Source: Prevotellaceae bacterium (GTDB lineage: Bacteria > Bacteroidota > Bacteroidia > Bacteroidales > UBA932). Taken from it: DNA of 8,279 bases. Where the stretch lies: the NCBI GenBank assembly GCA_031279735.1, contig JAITHX010000017.1, positions 1 through 8,279 on the forward strand, in the 5' to 3' direction. Below, in pieces: positions 1-6,858 of the stretch. The notes under the pieces are model-generated. The model did not search any database. It had not been told where the DNA came from and worked only from the letters and a program-made list of their open reading frames with translations. The stretch's first letter is position 1. Each line of letters begins with the position of its first letter. Made by a program: the position numbers and the translations under genes.

Positions 1-45
1 GACTATAACGCCCTGAAACAAGCCTCGCTGTCGTTCTTTCTTCGT

Positions 46-89
46 CCTTCCTGTATCCTTCCTATACCCTTCCTATACCCTTCCTATAC
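46..89. repeat. 11-bp tandem repeat, four copies
   Basis: Four head-to-tail copies of an 11-bp unit read ccttcctatac. They lie at 46-56 (variant ending tgtat), 57-67, 68-78 and 79-89, and the last three are identical. The unit is not a multiple of three, so it runs through all reading frames. The + strand frame that starts at base 1 happens to stay open through it until TAG at 118-120, but the peptide resembles nothing I recognise. The array is probably a slippage-prone intergenic repeat. Confidence 0.9.
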
Positions 90-258
90 CCGGAACGACG
101 ATATGCTCTGCGGCATTTAGGGATGTGTTATAAATAACTTATAGCCGTCAATGACAGTCGCGTCGTTTTTTTCCTAAAACAGTGCCGTTTTGTTTTCCTC
201 ATGCCTTCAGTCTCTAACCGGACAAAACCCGTTAGGTGGGGTGTCCAAAATACGGGGG

Positions 259-281
259 CAAGTCTTAAAATCTTCCTCCCG
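259..281 (+). repeat. 23-bp repeat shared with the 7254-7543 element
   Basis: This stretch (core agtcttaaaatcttc) matches the reverse complement of 7491-7513 at 22 of 23 positions. There the sequence sits just inside the right end of the fold-back element, so this copy is probably a fragment of the same element family. It stands six bases before a palindrome that recurs in a different downstream element. Confidence 0.75.
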
Positions 282-286
282 TTTTT

Positions 287-301
287 CACCGCGTTGCGGT
301 G
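287..301. repeat. Small palindromic repeat, caccgc-gtt-gcggtg
   Basis: This is a perfect 6-bp stem with a 3-base loop, followed by seven T (302-308). The same stem occurs at 7035-7049 (loop att) and 7220-7234 (loop tat), where the two copies form the ends of a 200-bp fold-back element. Here it stands alone, directly before the AAA ATPase fragment. With the T-run it could act as a weak rho-independent terminator on the + strand. The recurrence favours a REP-like or element-end origin. Confidence 0.65.
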
Positions 302-334
302 TTTTTTTCACCGCAGAGTTTTAATTTTCGTTTT

Positions 335-496
335 ATGCAAGAGTCGATTATCATACGCAATTTTGGTCCCGTCAAGGACATGGAAATTCAAAACATCACT
401 CCGTTTACCGTATTCATCGGCGAATCGGGCAGCGGGAAAAGCACAATTATGAAACTCAAGTTTCCCACCATCCATAAGTTGACAGATAGCATTTAA
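335..496 (+). pseudogene. Truncated AAA-type ATPase (N-terminal fragment with Walker A)
   Basis: From the ATG at 335 the frame encodes the start of an AAA/SMC-like ATP-binding protein (AAA_15 or OLD-like group). It has a short beta-rich opening (MQESIIIRNFGPVKDMEI), then PFTVFIGESGSGKSTIMK, a textbook Walker A (GESGSGKST) ending near residue 39. After about base 451 the similarity stops: the next 14 codons (LKFPTIHKL...) do not look like the family, and a stop falls at 494-496. Full-length members run to several hundred residues with a distal signature and Walker B, which are absent here. An earlier in-frame ATG at 299 lies in the palindromic repeat tail and gives an unlikely N-terminus. This is a relic, possibly of an ATPase linked to a defence or mobile island. 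Confidence 0.7.
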
Positions 497-748
497 CAGG
501 ATTATTGCCCCTTGGTCATTCGAGTTCGCCGCTATTATTCGATCGAGGCTTTCCTCGACATCGATGCATAAAAGTTCCAGCAGTTTGGTCACGATTGTCA
601 AATATACGGTCATAATCCTTTCGCAAAGCGTTTTTTCAAGCATTTCCCTCTGCGTGCGACAAAAAAGTCCTCCCTGTGTCTCATATGCCCCGAATCGCCT
701 GTAAAGCGACAGTATCGTGTATGTCGTCAACGCGTGTGCCGCGTCCGC
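455..748 (-). pseudogene. Unrecognised ORF fragment on the minus strand
   Basis: On the minus strand an open frame runs from the edge of the 7-bp repeats (about 748) down past 455. It has no ATG near its beginning; the first usable start is TTG at 730. The peptide looks like real protein: charged and helical, with stretches such as REMLEKTLCERIMTVYLTIV and KLLELLCIDVEESLDRIIAA, and codons that mostly start with a purine. I do not recognise the family. It seems cut at both ends, by the AT-rich repeats on one side and by the AAA ATPase fragment on the other. Beyond about 452 the frame only continues antisense to that ATPase. Most likely it is a gene relic inside the 118-827 region. It could also be a chance frame. 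Confidence 0.3.
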
Positions 749-783
749 AATTCATAATTCATAATTTATAATTCATAATTCGT
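749..783. repeat. 7-bp AT-rich tandem repeat, five copies
   Basis: There are five consecutive 7-bp units: aattcat (749-755), aattcat, aatttat, aattcat and aattcgt (777-783). The last two units plus two bases (770-785) recur exactly at 6836-6851, after the operon. Related aattaag units occur at 6755-6782. Repeats of this kind are common in Bacteroidales intergenic DNA. Confidence 0.9.
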
Positions 784-827
784 AAAAAGTAACGAATCCT
801 GTATAAGTTATTTATTCGACATCCCTA

Positions 828-971
828 TATTCGTTTCCATATCGCGTCAGCCGAAAAAAAAAAGCTGCAGGAATGTAACTTTTCCAATCCTCGCGCGTCC
901 AATACATTCAACCGGCTTCGACAGCGACGGACGGAAACATTAAACGACAAAACGGACGACAGTATTTAAGA
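828..971 (+). promoter_or_regulatory. Leader region upstream of the exporter operon
   Basis: This is the only non-repetitive spacer before the first operon gene, so the promoter is expected here. A run of ten A occurs at 854-863. The octamer TAACTTTT (876-883) differs by one base from the Bacteroidota -7 element TAnnTTTG, but I see no convincing TTTG at the matching -33 position. No strong Shine-Dalgarno stands before the ATG at 972, which is usual in this phylum. I see no clear operator or riboswitch fold. Confidence 0.25.
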
Positions 972-1685
972 ATGATAAAATTAGAACGGATCAACAAGAC
1001 TTACTACAGCGGCGCCCCGCTGCATGTGCTCAAAGGCATAGACTTGCACATCGGAAAGGGCGAACTGGTATCCATCATGGGCGCCTCCGGTTCGGGAAAA
1101 TCCACTCTGCTCAACATACTCGGCATACTCGACAATTACGACACCGGCAATTACTATCTCAACGACGTGCTGATTAAGAATCTCGGCGAAACCCGCGCGG
1201 CGCACTTCCGCAACAAACTGATAGGATTCATCTTTCAATCCTTCAATCTCATCAATTTCAAGAACGCCATGGAAAACGTGGCTCTGCCGCTCTACTACCG
1301 GAAAGTGGGACGGAAAACACGCAACAGGATGGCTGTTGAATATCTCGACCGGCTCGGTCTCAAGGACTGGGCGCATCACATGCCCAACGAACTGTCGGGA
1401 GGTCAAAAACAAAGGGTAGCCATTGCGCGGGCACTTATCTCCAAGCCCCAGATCATTCTCGCCGACGAACCCACCGGTGCCCTCGACAGCAAAACCTCCG
1501 CCGAAGTGATTCAGATTCTTCGCGACGTGAACCGCGAGGGAATGACCATGATCATCGTAACCCACGAATCGGGTATCGCCAACCTGACCGACAAGATTAT
1601 CCGGCTCCGCGACGGCGTCATCGAACGAATCGACGACAACTCCGGTCACGACGCCTCGCGCTTCAACCCCGACAACATCAAGTAA
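972..1685 (+). CDS. ABC exporter ATP-binding protein (MacB/LolD-type)
   Basis: This is the cytoplasmic ATPase that would power the exporter encoded by the next four genes. The 237-residue protein carries every motif of an active nucleotide-binding domain in order: Walker A GASGSGKST (37-45), Q-loop Q89 in FIFQS, signature LSGGQ (141-145), Walker B IILADE (161-166, catalytic E166), D-loop GALDS (169-173) and H-loop H198. The sequence around these motifs (ADEPTGALDSKTS, FQSFNLI) is typical of the MacB/LolD/FtsE subfamily, which pairs with FtsX-like permeases. Length is normal for the family (about 220-240), with a short charged C-terminal tail. The start at 972 fits the family N-terminus. The next gene begins 6 bases after the stop. 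The nucleotide-binding function is certain; the substrate is unknown. LolD-like lipoprotein release is less likely because an adaptor and an outer-membrane channel follow. Confidence 0.95.
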   Translation: MIKLERINKTYYSGAPLHVLKGIDLHIGKGELVSIMGASGSGKSTLLNILGILDNYDTGNYYLNDVLIKNLGETRAAHFRNKLIGFIFQSFNLINFKNAMENVALPLYYRKVGRKTRNRMAVEYLDRLGLKDWAHHMPNELSGGQKQRVAIARALISKPQIILADEPTGALDSKTSAEVIQILRDVNREGMTMIIVTHESGIANLTDKIIRLRDGVIERIDDNSGHDASRFNPDNIK

Positions 1686-1691
1686 CACGCC

Positions 1692-2945
1692 ATGATCAGC
1701 TTGCTCTACGAAATACTGAACACCATCCGGCGCAACAAGATGCGAACCTTCCTCACCGGGTTTGCCGTCGCATGGGGCATCTTCATGCTCATCGTCCTGC
1801 TCGGCGCGGGCAACGGACTGAAAAACGGGTTCGCCGCCAACTGGGGCAGCCGACTGATAAACGTCGTGCAAATCTGGGGCGGACGGACGAACATCCCCTA
1901 CGCCGGCTTTCAGGCGGGACGCCGCATCAATCTCGACGACCGCGACCTTCGGTTCACATCCACCGACTTCCCCGGCGAAGTGAACTTCGTCGTCGGCAAC
2001 GTCGGCATCGGTTCGCGCAACATCTCCTGCGGCACGGAATACATCGCGTCGGACATCTCCGGCGTCAGCCCGCAGATGATGTCCATCGAGGGACTTAAGA
2101 TCGACCGCGGACGTTTCGTCAACGAACTTGATATTCGCGAAAAGCGCAAAACCATAGTCATCTCCCGACGCGCCGCCGACGTGCTTTTCAAACAGAAACC
2201 GGCGATAGGGCGGCACGTGAACCTCAACGGAATAATCTACACCGTCGTCGGCGTGTATTACATCGACGACCGGCAGGACGCCACCGGATCATATATCCCC
2301 CTCACCACCGCGCAAGTCATATATAATAAAGGTATAGGAGTCTCGAACCTCGCCTTCACGCTCGGCACGACAATAGATTCGGAGGAAACCAACACCGACT
2401 TCACGAACCGTTACAAGGCGCGCTTCGCCCGTCTGCACCAGATAGCGCCGTCGGACAACGCGATATGGTACTGGAACCGATTCTCGAACTATCTCCAGAT
2501 GTCAAAGGCGGGAAACTTTATCAACATCGCCGTCTGGGTCATCGGAATATTCACCCTCATTTCCGGCATCGTGGGCGTGAGCAACATCATGCTCATCACC
2601 GTCCGCGAACGAACGCGCGAGTTCGGAATACGCAAGGCGATAGGCGCATCGCCGGGGAAAATACTCAGACTCGTAGTCACCGAATCCATCATCATCACCG
2701 CCGCCTTCGGATACGCCGGATTAGTGTGCGGAGTGGGCGTCACCGAACTGCTTGCCAACAGCGTCTTCACGGGCGGAGACAGAGGAGGACGCGAATCCAT
2801 CAGCATATTCGTCAATCCCACCGTCGATCTGAACGTGGCGATTCAGGCAACCGTGCTGCTTATCGTCGCCGGCACTCTGGCTGGATTCTTCCCCGCGCTG
2901 AAAGCCGTGAGAATAAAAACAATCGAAGCCTTAAACAGTCGATAA
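1692..2945 (+). CDS. ABC exporter permease 1 (MacB/FtsX-type)
   Basis: Inner-membrane subunit of the exporter, 417 residues. The topology is that of MacB-type permeases: one transmembrane helix near the N-terminus (about 18-38), then a large periplasmic domain of about 235 residues (MacB_PCD fold). A C-terminal FtsX domain follows with three helices (about 276-303, 330-352 and 383-403). The FtsX hallmark is clear after the second helix: VSNIMLITVRERTREFGIRK (296-315), followed by AIGA; this is the cytoplasmic coupling segment that contacts the ATPase. The tail AVRIKTIEALNSR is also typical. Only 3 bases separate its stop from the next ATG, so the two permeases are probably translated together. 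The protein lacks the fused ATPase domain of Escherichia coli MacB; that part is the preceding gene. It is similar to, but clearly different from, the second permease, which suggests a heterodimer. Confidence 0.93.
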   Translation: MISLLYEILNTIRRNKMRTFLTGFAVAWGIFMLIVLLGAGNGLKNGFAANWGSRLINVVQIWGGRTNIPYAGFQAGRRINLDDRDLRFTSTDFPGEVNFVVGNVGIGSRNISCGTEYIASDISGVSPQMMSIEGLKIDRGRFVNELDIREKRKTIVISRRAADVLFKQKPAIGRHVNLNGIIYTVVGVYYIDDRQDATGSYIPLTTAQVIYNKGIGVSNLAFTLGTTIDSEETNTDFTNRYKARFARLHQIAPSDNAIWYWNRFSNYLQMSKAGNFINIAVWVIGIFTLISGIVGVSNIMLITVRERTREFGIRKAIGASPGKILRLVVTESIIITAAFGYAGLVCGVGVTELLANSVFTGGDRGGRESISIFVNPTVDLNVAIQATVLLIVAGTLAGFFPALKAVRIKTIEALNSR

Positions 2946-2948
2946 GCC

Positions 2949-4196
2949 ATGTTTGATCTCGATCGCTGGAACGAAATATTCGTCACCATAAGCCGCAACA
3001 AAACCCGCAGCTTCCTCACCGCCTTCGGCGTGTTCTGGGGCATATTCATGCTGATTGCCCTGCTCGGCGGCGGCAACGGACTGGAAAAACTCATCTCCGG
3101 TCAGTTCGAGGGCATAGCGAGCAACTCCTGCTTCTTCTGGAGCGGACGCACAAGCGAAGCCTACAAGGGTTTCCGCAAGGGGCGATACTGGCGGATGAAC
3201 AACAAGGACGTGGAAATCATCCGCGCAAACGTCAAGGGACTCGAAGTGATCGCTCCAATGCTCTCCACTTGGGCAAACTCCGACAATGTGGTCAGAGGCG
3301 AAAAGAAAGGCACCTTCAGCGTACAGGGCAACTACGCCAGCTATAATAAAATAGACAATCACAAAATGATGTTCGGCAGATACCTCAACGACATCGACCT
3401 CAAGGAACACCGCAAGGTGTGCGTCATCGGCTCGCGCGTTTACGAAACCCTGTTCAACCGCGGCGAAGACCCGCTGGGTCACGACATCCGCATCGACGGC
3501 GTTTATTTCAAAGTCATAGGCGTGGGCGAAGGCGGCGACAACATCAGCTTCGGCGACGACAAACGAAACTCCATCACCATGCCCCTGACCGTGATGCAGC
3601 GGATTTACAACTACGGCGACCGGGTCGATATCCTCTGCGCAATGGCTCAACCCGGTATCGCGGTGAGCGAAATTCACCAGCAAATCGAAACCATACTCAA
3701 GGCGAACCACAGCATCGCCCCGCACGACAAACAGGCGGTCAACTCGTTCAACCTCGAAACTATGTTTTCGCAGGTTGCCGGTCTCTTCACCGGCGTGAAA
3801 CTCCTTGCATGGATAGTGGGCTTCGGAACCCTCTTCGCCGGAATAATCGGCGTGAGCAACATCATGATGGTCACCGTGCGCGAGCGAACTCAGGAAATAG
3901 GAGTACGACGCGCTCTCGGCGCCCGTCCCTCCTCGATCATGGGACAGATCATGAGCGAAAGTTTCACCATCACGGCAATGGCCGGCTTTCTCGGAATATC
4001 CTTCGGAGTGCTGGTGCTGCAAATGGTCGATCTGGGTCTCAGCAAGGACGCCGGCGAAACCACAGTCTTTCAAATAGACTTCTACACCGCCATAGTATCG
4101 GCAACCATCATAACCTGCATGGGTACCCTCGCGGGACTCGGACCTGCCTTCCGCGCAATGAAAATAAAACCCATCGAGGCGCTGTCGGAAGAATAA
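2949..4196 (+). CDS. ABC exporter permease 2 (MacB/FtsX-type)
   Basis: Second inner-membrane subunit, 415 residues, with the same plan as its neighbour: helix 1 at about 22-42, a periplasmic domain to about 280, then helices at about 284-308, 337-360 and 379-401. The FtsX coupling motif reads VSNIMMVTVRERTQEIGVRR (302-321), followed by ALGA. The N-terminal motif SRNKTRSFLTAFGVFWGIFM parallels RRNKMRTFLTGFAVAWGIFM in permease 1, so the pair arose by duplication. The periplasmic domains differ much more: this one has a tract GVGEGGDNISFGDDKRNS (191-208) and fewer obvious matches, fitting two different faces on one substrate-handling chamber. It starts 3 bases after the permease 1 stop. Function as half of a MacB-like heterodimer is inferred from order and topology; the substrate is unknown. 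Confidence 0.93.
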   Translation: MFDLDRWNEIFVTISRNKTRSFLTAFGVFWGIFMLIALLGGGNGLEKLISGQFEGIASNSCFFWSGRTSEAYKGFRKGRYWRMNNKDVEIIRANVKGLEVIAPMLSTWANSDNVVRGEKKGTFSVQGNYASYNKIDNHKMMFGRYLNDIDLKEHRKVCVIGSRVYETLFNRGEDPLGHDIRIDGVYFKVIGVGEGGDNISFGDDKRNSITMPLTVMQRIYNYGDRVDILCAMAQPGIAVSEIHQQIETILKANHSIAPHDKQAVNSFNLETMFSQVAGLFTGVKLLAWIVGFGTLFAGIIGVSNIMMVTVRERTQEIGVRRALGARPSSIMGQIMSESFTITAMAGFLGISFGVLVLQMVDLGLSKDAGETTVFQIDFYTAIVSATIITCMGTLAGLGPAFRAMKIKPIEALSEE

Positions 4197-4217
4197 ACCC
4201 GAAGAATAACCGCAAAC

Positions 4218-4256
4218 ATGAACAAAATAACAAATGTAACATACGAAACAGAATGA
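4218..4256 (+). CDS. Possible 12-codon leader peptide overlapping the adaptor start
   Basis: In the 56-base gap before the fusion protein gene, an ATG at 4218 opens a 12-codon frame (MNKITNVTYETE). Its TGA stop (4254-4256) overlaps the next ATG (4253-4255) as ATGA. That is the classic layout for translational coupling. The frame is too short to judge by codon use and could be chance. Alternatively, ribosomes finishing this mini-ORF could reinitiate on the adaptor gene, helping set its ratio to the permeases. Confidence 0.25.
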   Translation: MNKITNVTYETE

Positions 4257-5356
4257 AAAAGGTACTGAAATTTATCGCCCTCGGCATCGTGCTTCTCATT
4301 GTGGGATGGACATTCTTCTTCCTCTACTCCAAGTCCAAACCGAAGCCAACGGTTTATGAAATCGTAGTTCCCAAAAAGGACAACATCAAGAAAAGCACCA
4401 TCATCACCGGCAAAATCTCGCCGCGCGACGAAATCCTCATCAAACCCCAAATCTCCGGCATAGTCTCCGAAATATACAGGGAAGCAGGACAGAAAGTCTC
4501 TCCGGGCGACGTGATAGCCAAAGTGAAAGTCATCCCCGACGTAGCTTCGCTCAACAACGCCGAATCCAATATCCGTACCGCCGAAATCAATCTCAATCAG
4601 GCGAAACTCGAGTTCAACCGCCTGAAGAAACTTTTCGACAAGGGAATAGCCACAAAGGAAGAATACGAAAAGTCGGAAACCTCGTTCCGCACCGCAAGCG
4701 AACATTACGAAACCGCCAAGGATGCCCTCCAGATCATAAAGGAAGGAATCTCGGAACGCACCGCAAAATACAGCAGCACGCTCATCCGCTCAACCATAGG
4801 AGGACTCGTGCTCGACGTTCCCATCAAAGTCGGCAACTCGGTGATTCAGTCCAACACGTTCAACGACGGCACCACGATAGCCACCGTAGCAAACATGAAC
4901 GACATGATATTCGTGGGCAAAGTGGATGAAACCGAAGTGGGACGAATCAGCGAAGGCATGTCCATGACCCTCACCATGGGCGCGCTTCAGGACGTAAAAC
5001 TCGACGCGCACCTCGAATACATCTCCCCCAAAGGCGTGGAATCGAGCGGCGGAGCCAATCAATTCGAAATAAAAGCCGCAACCAAAATGAAGGAAGGCGT
5101 ATTCATCCGCGCCGGCTACAGCGCCAACGCCGAAATAATCCTCGCCGCAGCCGACAGCGTGCTCTCGATACCCGAAAACACAGTCGAGTTCAAGAACGAT
5201 TCGTCATTCGTGCAGATACTGAAAGAGGAACAGCCCGTTCAAGTCTTTGAACGACGCCACGTGGAACTCGGACTCTCCGACGGAGTGAACATAGAGGTCA
5301 AGTCGGGAATGACCATCGAAGACAAACTGCGCGGCAACGCCGTGAAACCCAAGTAA
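4253..5356 (+). CDS. Membrane fusion protein (MacA/HlyD-type periplasmic adaptor)
   Basis: Periplasmic adaptor of 367 residues that would link the permeases to the TolC-like channel. An N-terminal anchor helix (about 5-25, KFIALGIVLLIVGWTFFFLY) holds it in the inner membrane. Next comes a first half-lipoyl segment (about 60-92, IKPQISGIVSEIYREAGQ then VSPGDVI). A charged alpha-helical hairpin follows (about 98-168, with ATKEEYEKSETSF near its tip), then the second lipoyl half (about 176-200, STIGGLVLDVPIKVGNSV) and a beta-barrel domain with VDETEVGRISEGM (224-236). A membrane-proximal domain closes the protein. The start at 4253 is chosen because it places the anchor helix at the N-terminus; the same frame is open far upstream, but only as a shadow of permease 2. 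The hairpin is short, as in MacA-like adaptors. The outer-membrane gene follows 15 bases later. Confidence 0.93.
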   Translation: MKKVLKFIALGIVLLIVGWTFFFLYSKSKPKPTVYEIVVPKKDNIKKSTIITGKISPRDEILIKPQISGIVSEIYREAGQKVSPGDVIAKVKVIPDVASLNNAESNIRTAEINLNQAKLEFNRLKKLFDKGIATKEEYEKSETSFRTASEHYETAKDALQIIKEGISERTAKYSSTLIRSTIGGLVLDVPIKVGNSVIQSNTFNDGTTIATVANMNDMIFVGKVDETEVGRISEGMSMTLTMGALQDVKLDAHLEYISPKGVESSGGANQFEIKAATKMKEGVFIRAGYSANAEIILAAADSVLSIPENTVEFKNDSSFVQILKEEQPVQVFERRHVELGLSDGVNIEVKSGMTIEDKLRGNAVKPK

Positions 5357-5371
5357 ACCGCGACGACAGCC

Positions 5372-6760
5372 ATGAACATTATACGCCCGCTCGCCCTCGC
5401 GCTCGCCTTCGCGACAGCATCGACATTCGCCTGCTCGACGCTCGACGCACAAACAACATCCGACGCAACATCCGACGCGACATCCGACGCGACATCCGCC
5501 ACCCTGACGAAACTCTGGTCGCTCGACGAATGTATCCGTCACGCACTGGACAACAACATCTCCGTCAAACAGGACGACATCCGCCGCCGCAACGCCGAAA
5601 TAGACCACAACACCGCCCGCAACAGTCGGCTACCGAATCTCAGCGCCTCCGCCGGACAAAACTGGAACTTCGGACGCACCCAGACAAGTACCGGTCTCTA
5701 CGAAAACCGCACTCAGTCGAACACAAGTTTCTCGATAGGCGGCTCCGTCCCCCTCTTCACCGGCTTCCGCATCCCCAACGAAATCGAACGCTCGCGCTTC
5801 GACCTCCTCGCCGCAACCGAAAACCTCGAACGGGCGCGCGAAAGTCTCTCCCTGAACGTGATTTCGCTCTACTATCAGGCGCTCTACAACAAGGAACTCC
5901 TCAAACTGAACGAAGAACAGCTCAGTCTCGACCTCGAACGCCTCGCGCGGACACAAATACTCGTCGAAGCGGAAAAAGTACCCGCATCGCAACTCTCCGA
6001 CATCGAAGCGCAGGCGGCAAAGAACGAAGTCGCCGTGGTGCAGGCGCGCAACAACGTGGCGCTCTCGCTGCTCGACCTCGCCCAAAGCCTCGAACTCGAC
6101 GACGCGACTTTCGACATCGTCATCCCCAACGCCGACCCCGTTCCGGCAACCGACCCCATTCCCGACGCCCGTCTCGTGTTCGAGAACGCGGAAACGATAC
6201 GTCCGGCAGTGCGCGAACGGGAATACGCCCTCGAAAGCGCAAAACGATCGCTGCAAATAGCCCGCGCCGACCTCATGCCCTCGCTCAACCTGAGTTTCGG
6301 CTACGGAACCAACTACTTCCACATCTATCGCAGCGACTTCGCGAACACCTCACTCGGCGATCAGCTCAAGAACAACGGGGCGGAATACATCGGACTGTCG
6401 CTGAACGTACCGATCTTCAGCCGCTTCGCCGTGCGCAACCGTATCCGCGGCGCGCAGCTCGCCATCGACAACGCCCGTCTCGCCCTCGAAAACACCCGCA
6501 AAACCCTCTACAAGGAAATACAAACCGCATGGCTCAACGCCGTATCAGCCCGCGAAAAATACCGCGCCTCCTTTAAAGCGGTGGACGCCGCCGAAATAGC
6601 GCTCAAATACACCCGCGAAAAATACGACGCCGGACGCGCCACCGCCTTCGAATACAACGAATCGCAAAATCGTCTCACCCAAGCCCGCATCGAACGCATC
6701 CAAGCCAAATACGACTACGTGTTCCGAATCAAAATCCTGAACTTCTACAATGAAAATTAA
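5372..6760 (+). CDS. TolC-family outer-membrane efflux channel
   Basis: Outer-membrane exit duct for the tripartite exporter, 462 residues. The N-terminus has a signal peptide (hydrophobic core about 6-20), with likely cleavage near LDA-Q (24-27). C21 could tempt a lipobox reading, but TFAC is a poor match. A low-complexity TSDA repeat follows (29-40), then LWSLDECIRHALDNNISVKQ, the standard opening of the first outer-membrane efflux protein repeat. The two repeats form paired coiled helices with beta segments such as NWNFGRTQTSTG (97-108) and FSIGGSVPLFTGF. The second ends in KYDAGRATAFEYNESQNRLTQ..., the conserved family ending. Length is normal (about 430-490). It is the last gene of the operon, and its stop codon lies inside a 7-bp repeat array. 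Family assignment is firm. Confidence 0.94.
   Translation: MNIIRPLALALAFATASTFACSTLDAQTTSDATSDATSDATSATLTKLWSLDECIRHALDNNISVKQDDIRRRNAEIDHNTARNSRLPNLSASAGQNWNFGRTQTSTGLYENRTQSNTSFSIGGSVPLFTGFRIPNEIERSRFDLLAATENLERARESLSLNVISLYYQALYNKELLKLNEEQLSLDLERLARTQILVEAEKVPASQLSDIEAQAAKNEVAVVQARNNVALSLLDLAQSLELDDATFDIVIPNADPVPATDPIPDARLVFENAETIRPAVREREYALESAKRSLQIARADLMPSLNLSFGYGTNYFHIYRSDFANTSLGDQLKNNGAEYIGLSLNVPIFSRFAVRNRIRGAQLAIDNARLALENTRKTLYKEIQTAWLNAVSAREKYRASFKAVDAAEIALKYTREKYDAGRATAFEYNESQNRLTQARIERIQAKYDYVFRIKILNFYNEN
5456..5498 (+). repeat. In-frame 12-bp repeat in the TolC-like gene
   Basis: Three copies of acatccgacgcR (5456-5467, 5468-5479 and 5480-5491) plus a partial fourth encode TSDA-TSDA-TSDA-TSAT just after the signal peptide. 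The 12-bp unit keeps the frame, so copy number can change by slippage without breaking the protein. The segment lies before the folded domain and is probably a flexible mature N-terminus. Confidence 0.9.
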
Positions 6761-6782
6761 GAATTAAGAATTAAGAATTAAG
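6755..6782. repeat. 7-bp tandem repeat overlapping the TolC-like stop codon
   Basis: Four copies of aattaag start at 6755. The first copy supplies the TAA stop (6758-6760) of the channel gene. The unit length and AT-rich makeup match the aattcat array at 749-783. Confidence 0.9.
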
Positions 6783-6846
6783 AATTGCCTGACGGACGCG
6801 GGGAGAATTATGAACTGTCCGACTTTCCGTCAGGCAATTCATAATT
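6776..6846. repeat. 21-bp inverted repeat after the operon
   Basis: Bases 6776-6796 and 6826-6846 are reverse complements with one mismatch; the core gaattgcctgacgga is perfect over 15 bp. The 29-base spacer is 6797-6825. As RNA it would form a strong stem directly after the last operon gene and could help end or protect the transcript. It lacks the T-run of a standard rho-independent terminator, so a small mobile or REP-like repeat is equally possible. The right arm runs into aattcat and aattcgt units that copy 770-785. Confidence 0.75.
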
Positions 6847-6858
6847 CGTAATTGATAT

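Larger units (their letters stand above)
118..827. mobile_element. Decayed element bounded by 26-bp inverted repeats
   Basis: Bases 118-143 and 802-827 are inverted copies of each other, matching at 23 of 26 positions. Both outer ends read tagggatgt going inward. The outermost TA on each side (118-119 and 826-827) could be a TA target duplication, as made by IS630/Tc1-type elements, but that is an inference. The roughly 700-bp interior holds no intact transposase, only a truncated AAA ATPase start and an unrecognised minus-strand fragment. A 17-bp piece of the right end recurs exactly at 7687-7703. It may be a non-autonomous or decayed transposon, or two solo copies of a repeat that lie in opposite orientation by chance. 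Confidence 0.4.

Noticed and set aside
1..120. Possible 3' end of a gene entering from the left
   Set aside because: The plus-strand frame is open from base 1 to TAG at 118-120, but most of it is the 11-bp repeat and the rest is not recognisable.
981..2216. 411-codon open frame antisense to the ATPase and permease 1
   Set aside because: It is a shadow of strongly coding plus-strand genes with C-rich third positions; the peptide is rich in V, D, G and H and shows no family motif.
2931..4073. 380-codon open frame antisense to permease 2
   Set aside because: Same reason: an antisense shadow of a gene with clear FtsX motifs.
3419..4252. In-frame upstream extension of the adaptor protein
   Set aside because: This part lies over permease 2 and is rich in R and H; the membrane anchor that marks the true N-terminus begins at 4253.
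5530..6576. 348-codon open frame in another frame of the TolC-like gene
   Set aside because: Arginine- and proline-rich translation with no motif; it is a shadow of the channel gene.
6776..6846. Confident rho-independent terminator
   Set aside because: The stem is strong but no T-run follows it on either strand, and the arms join a dispersed repeat family.
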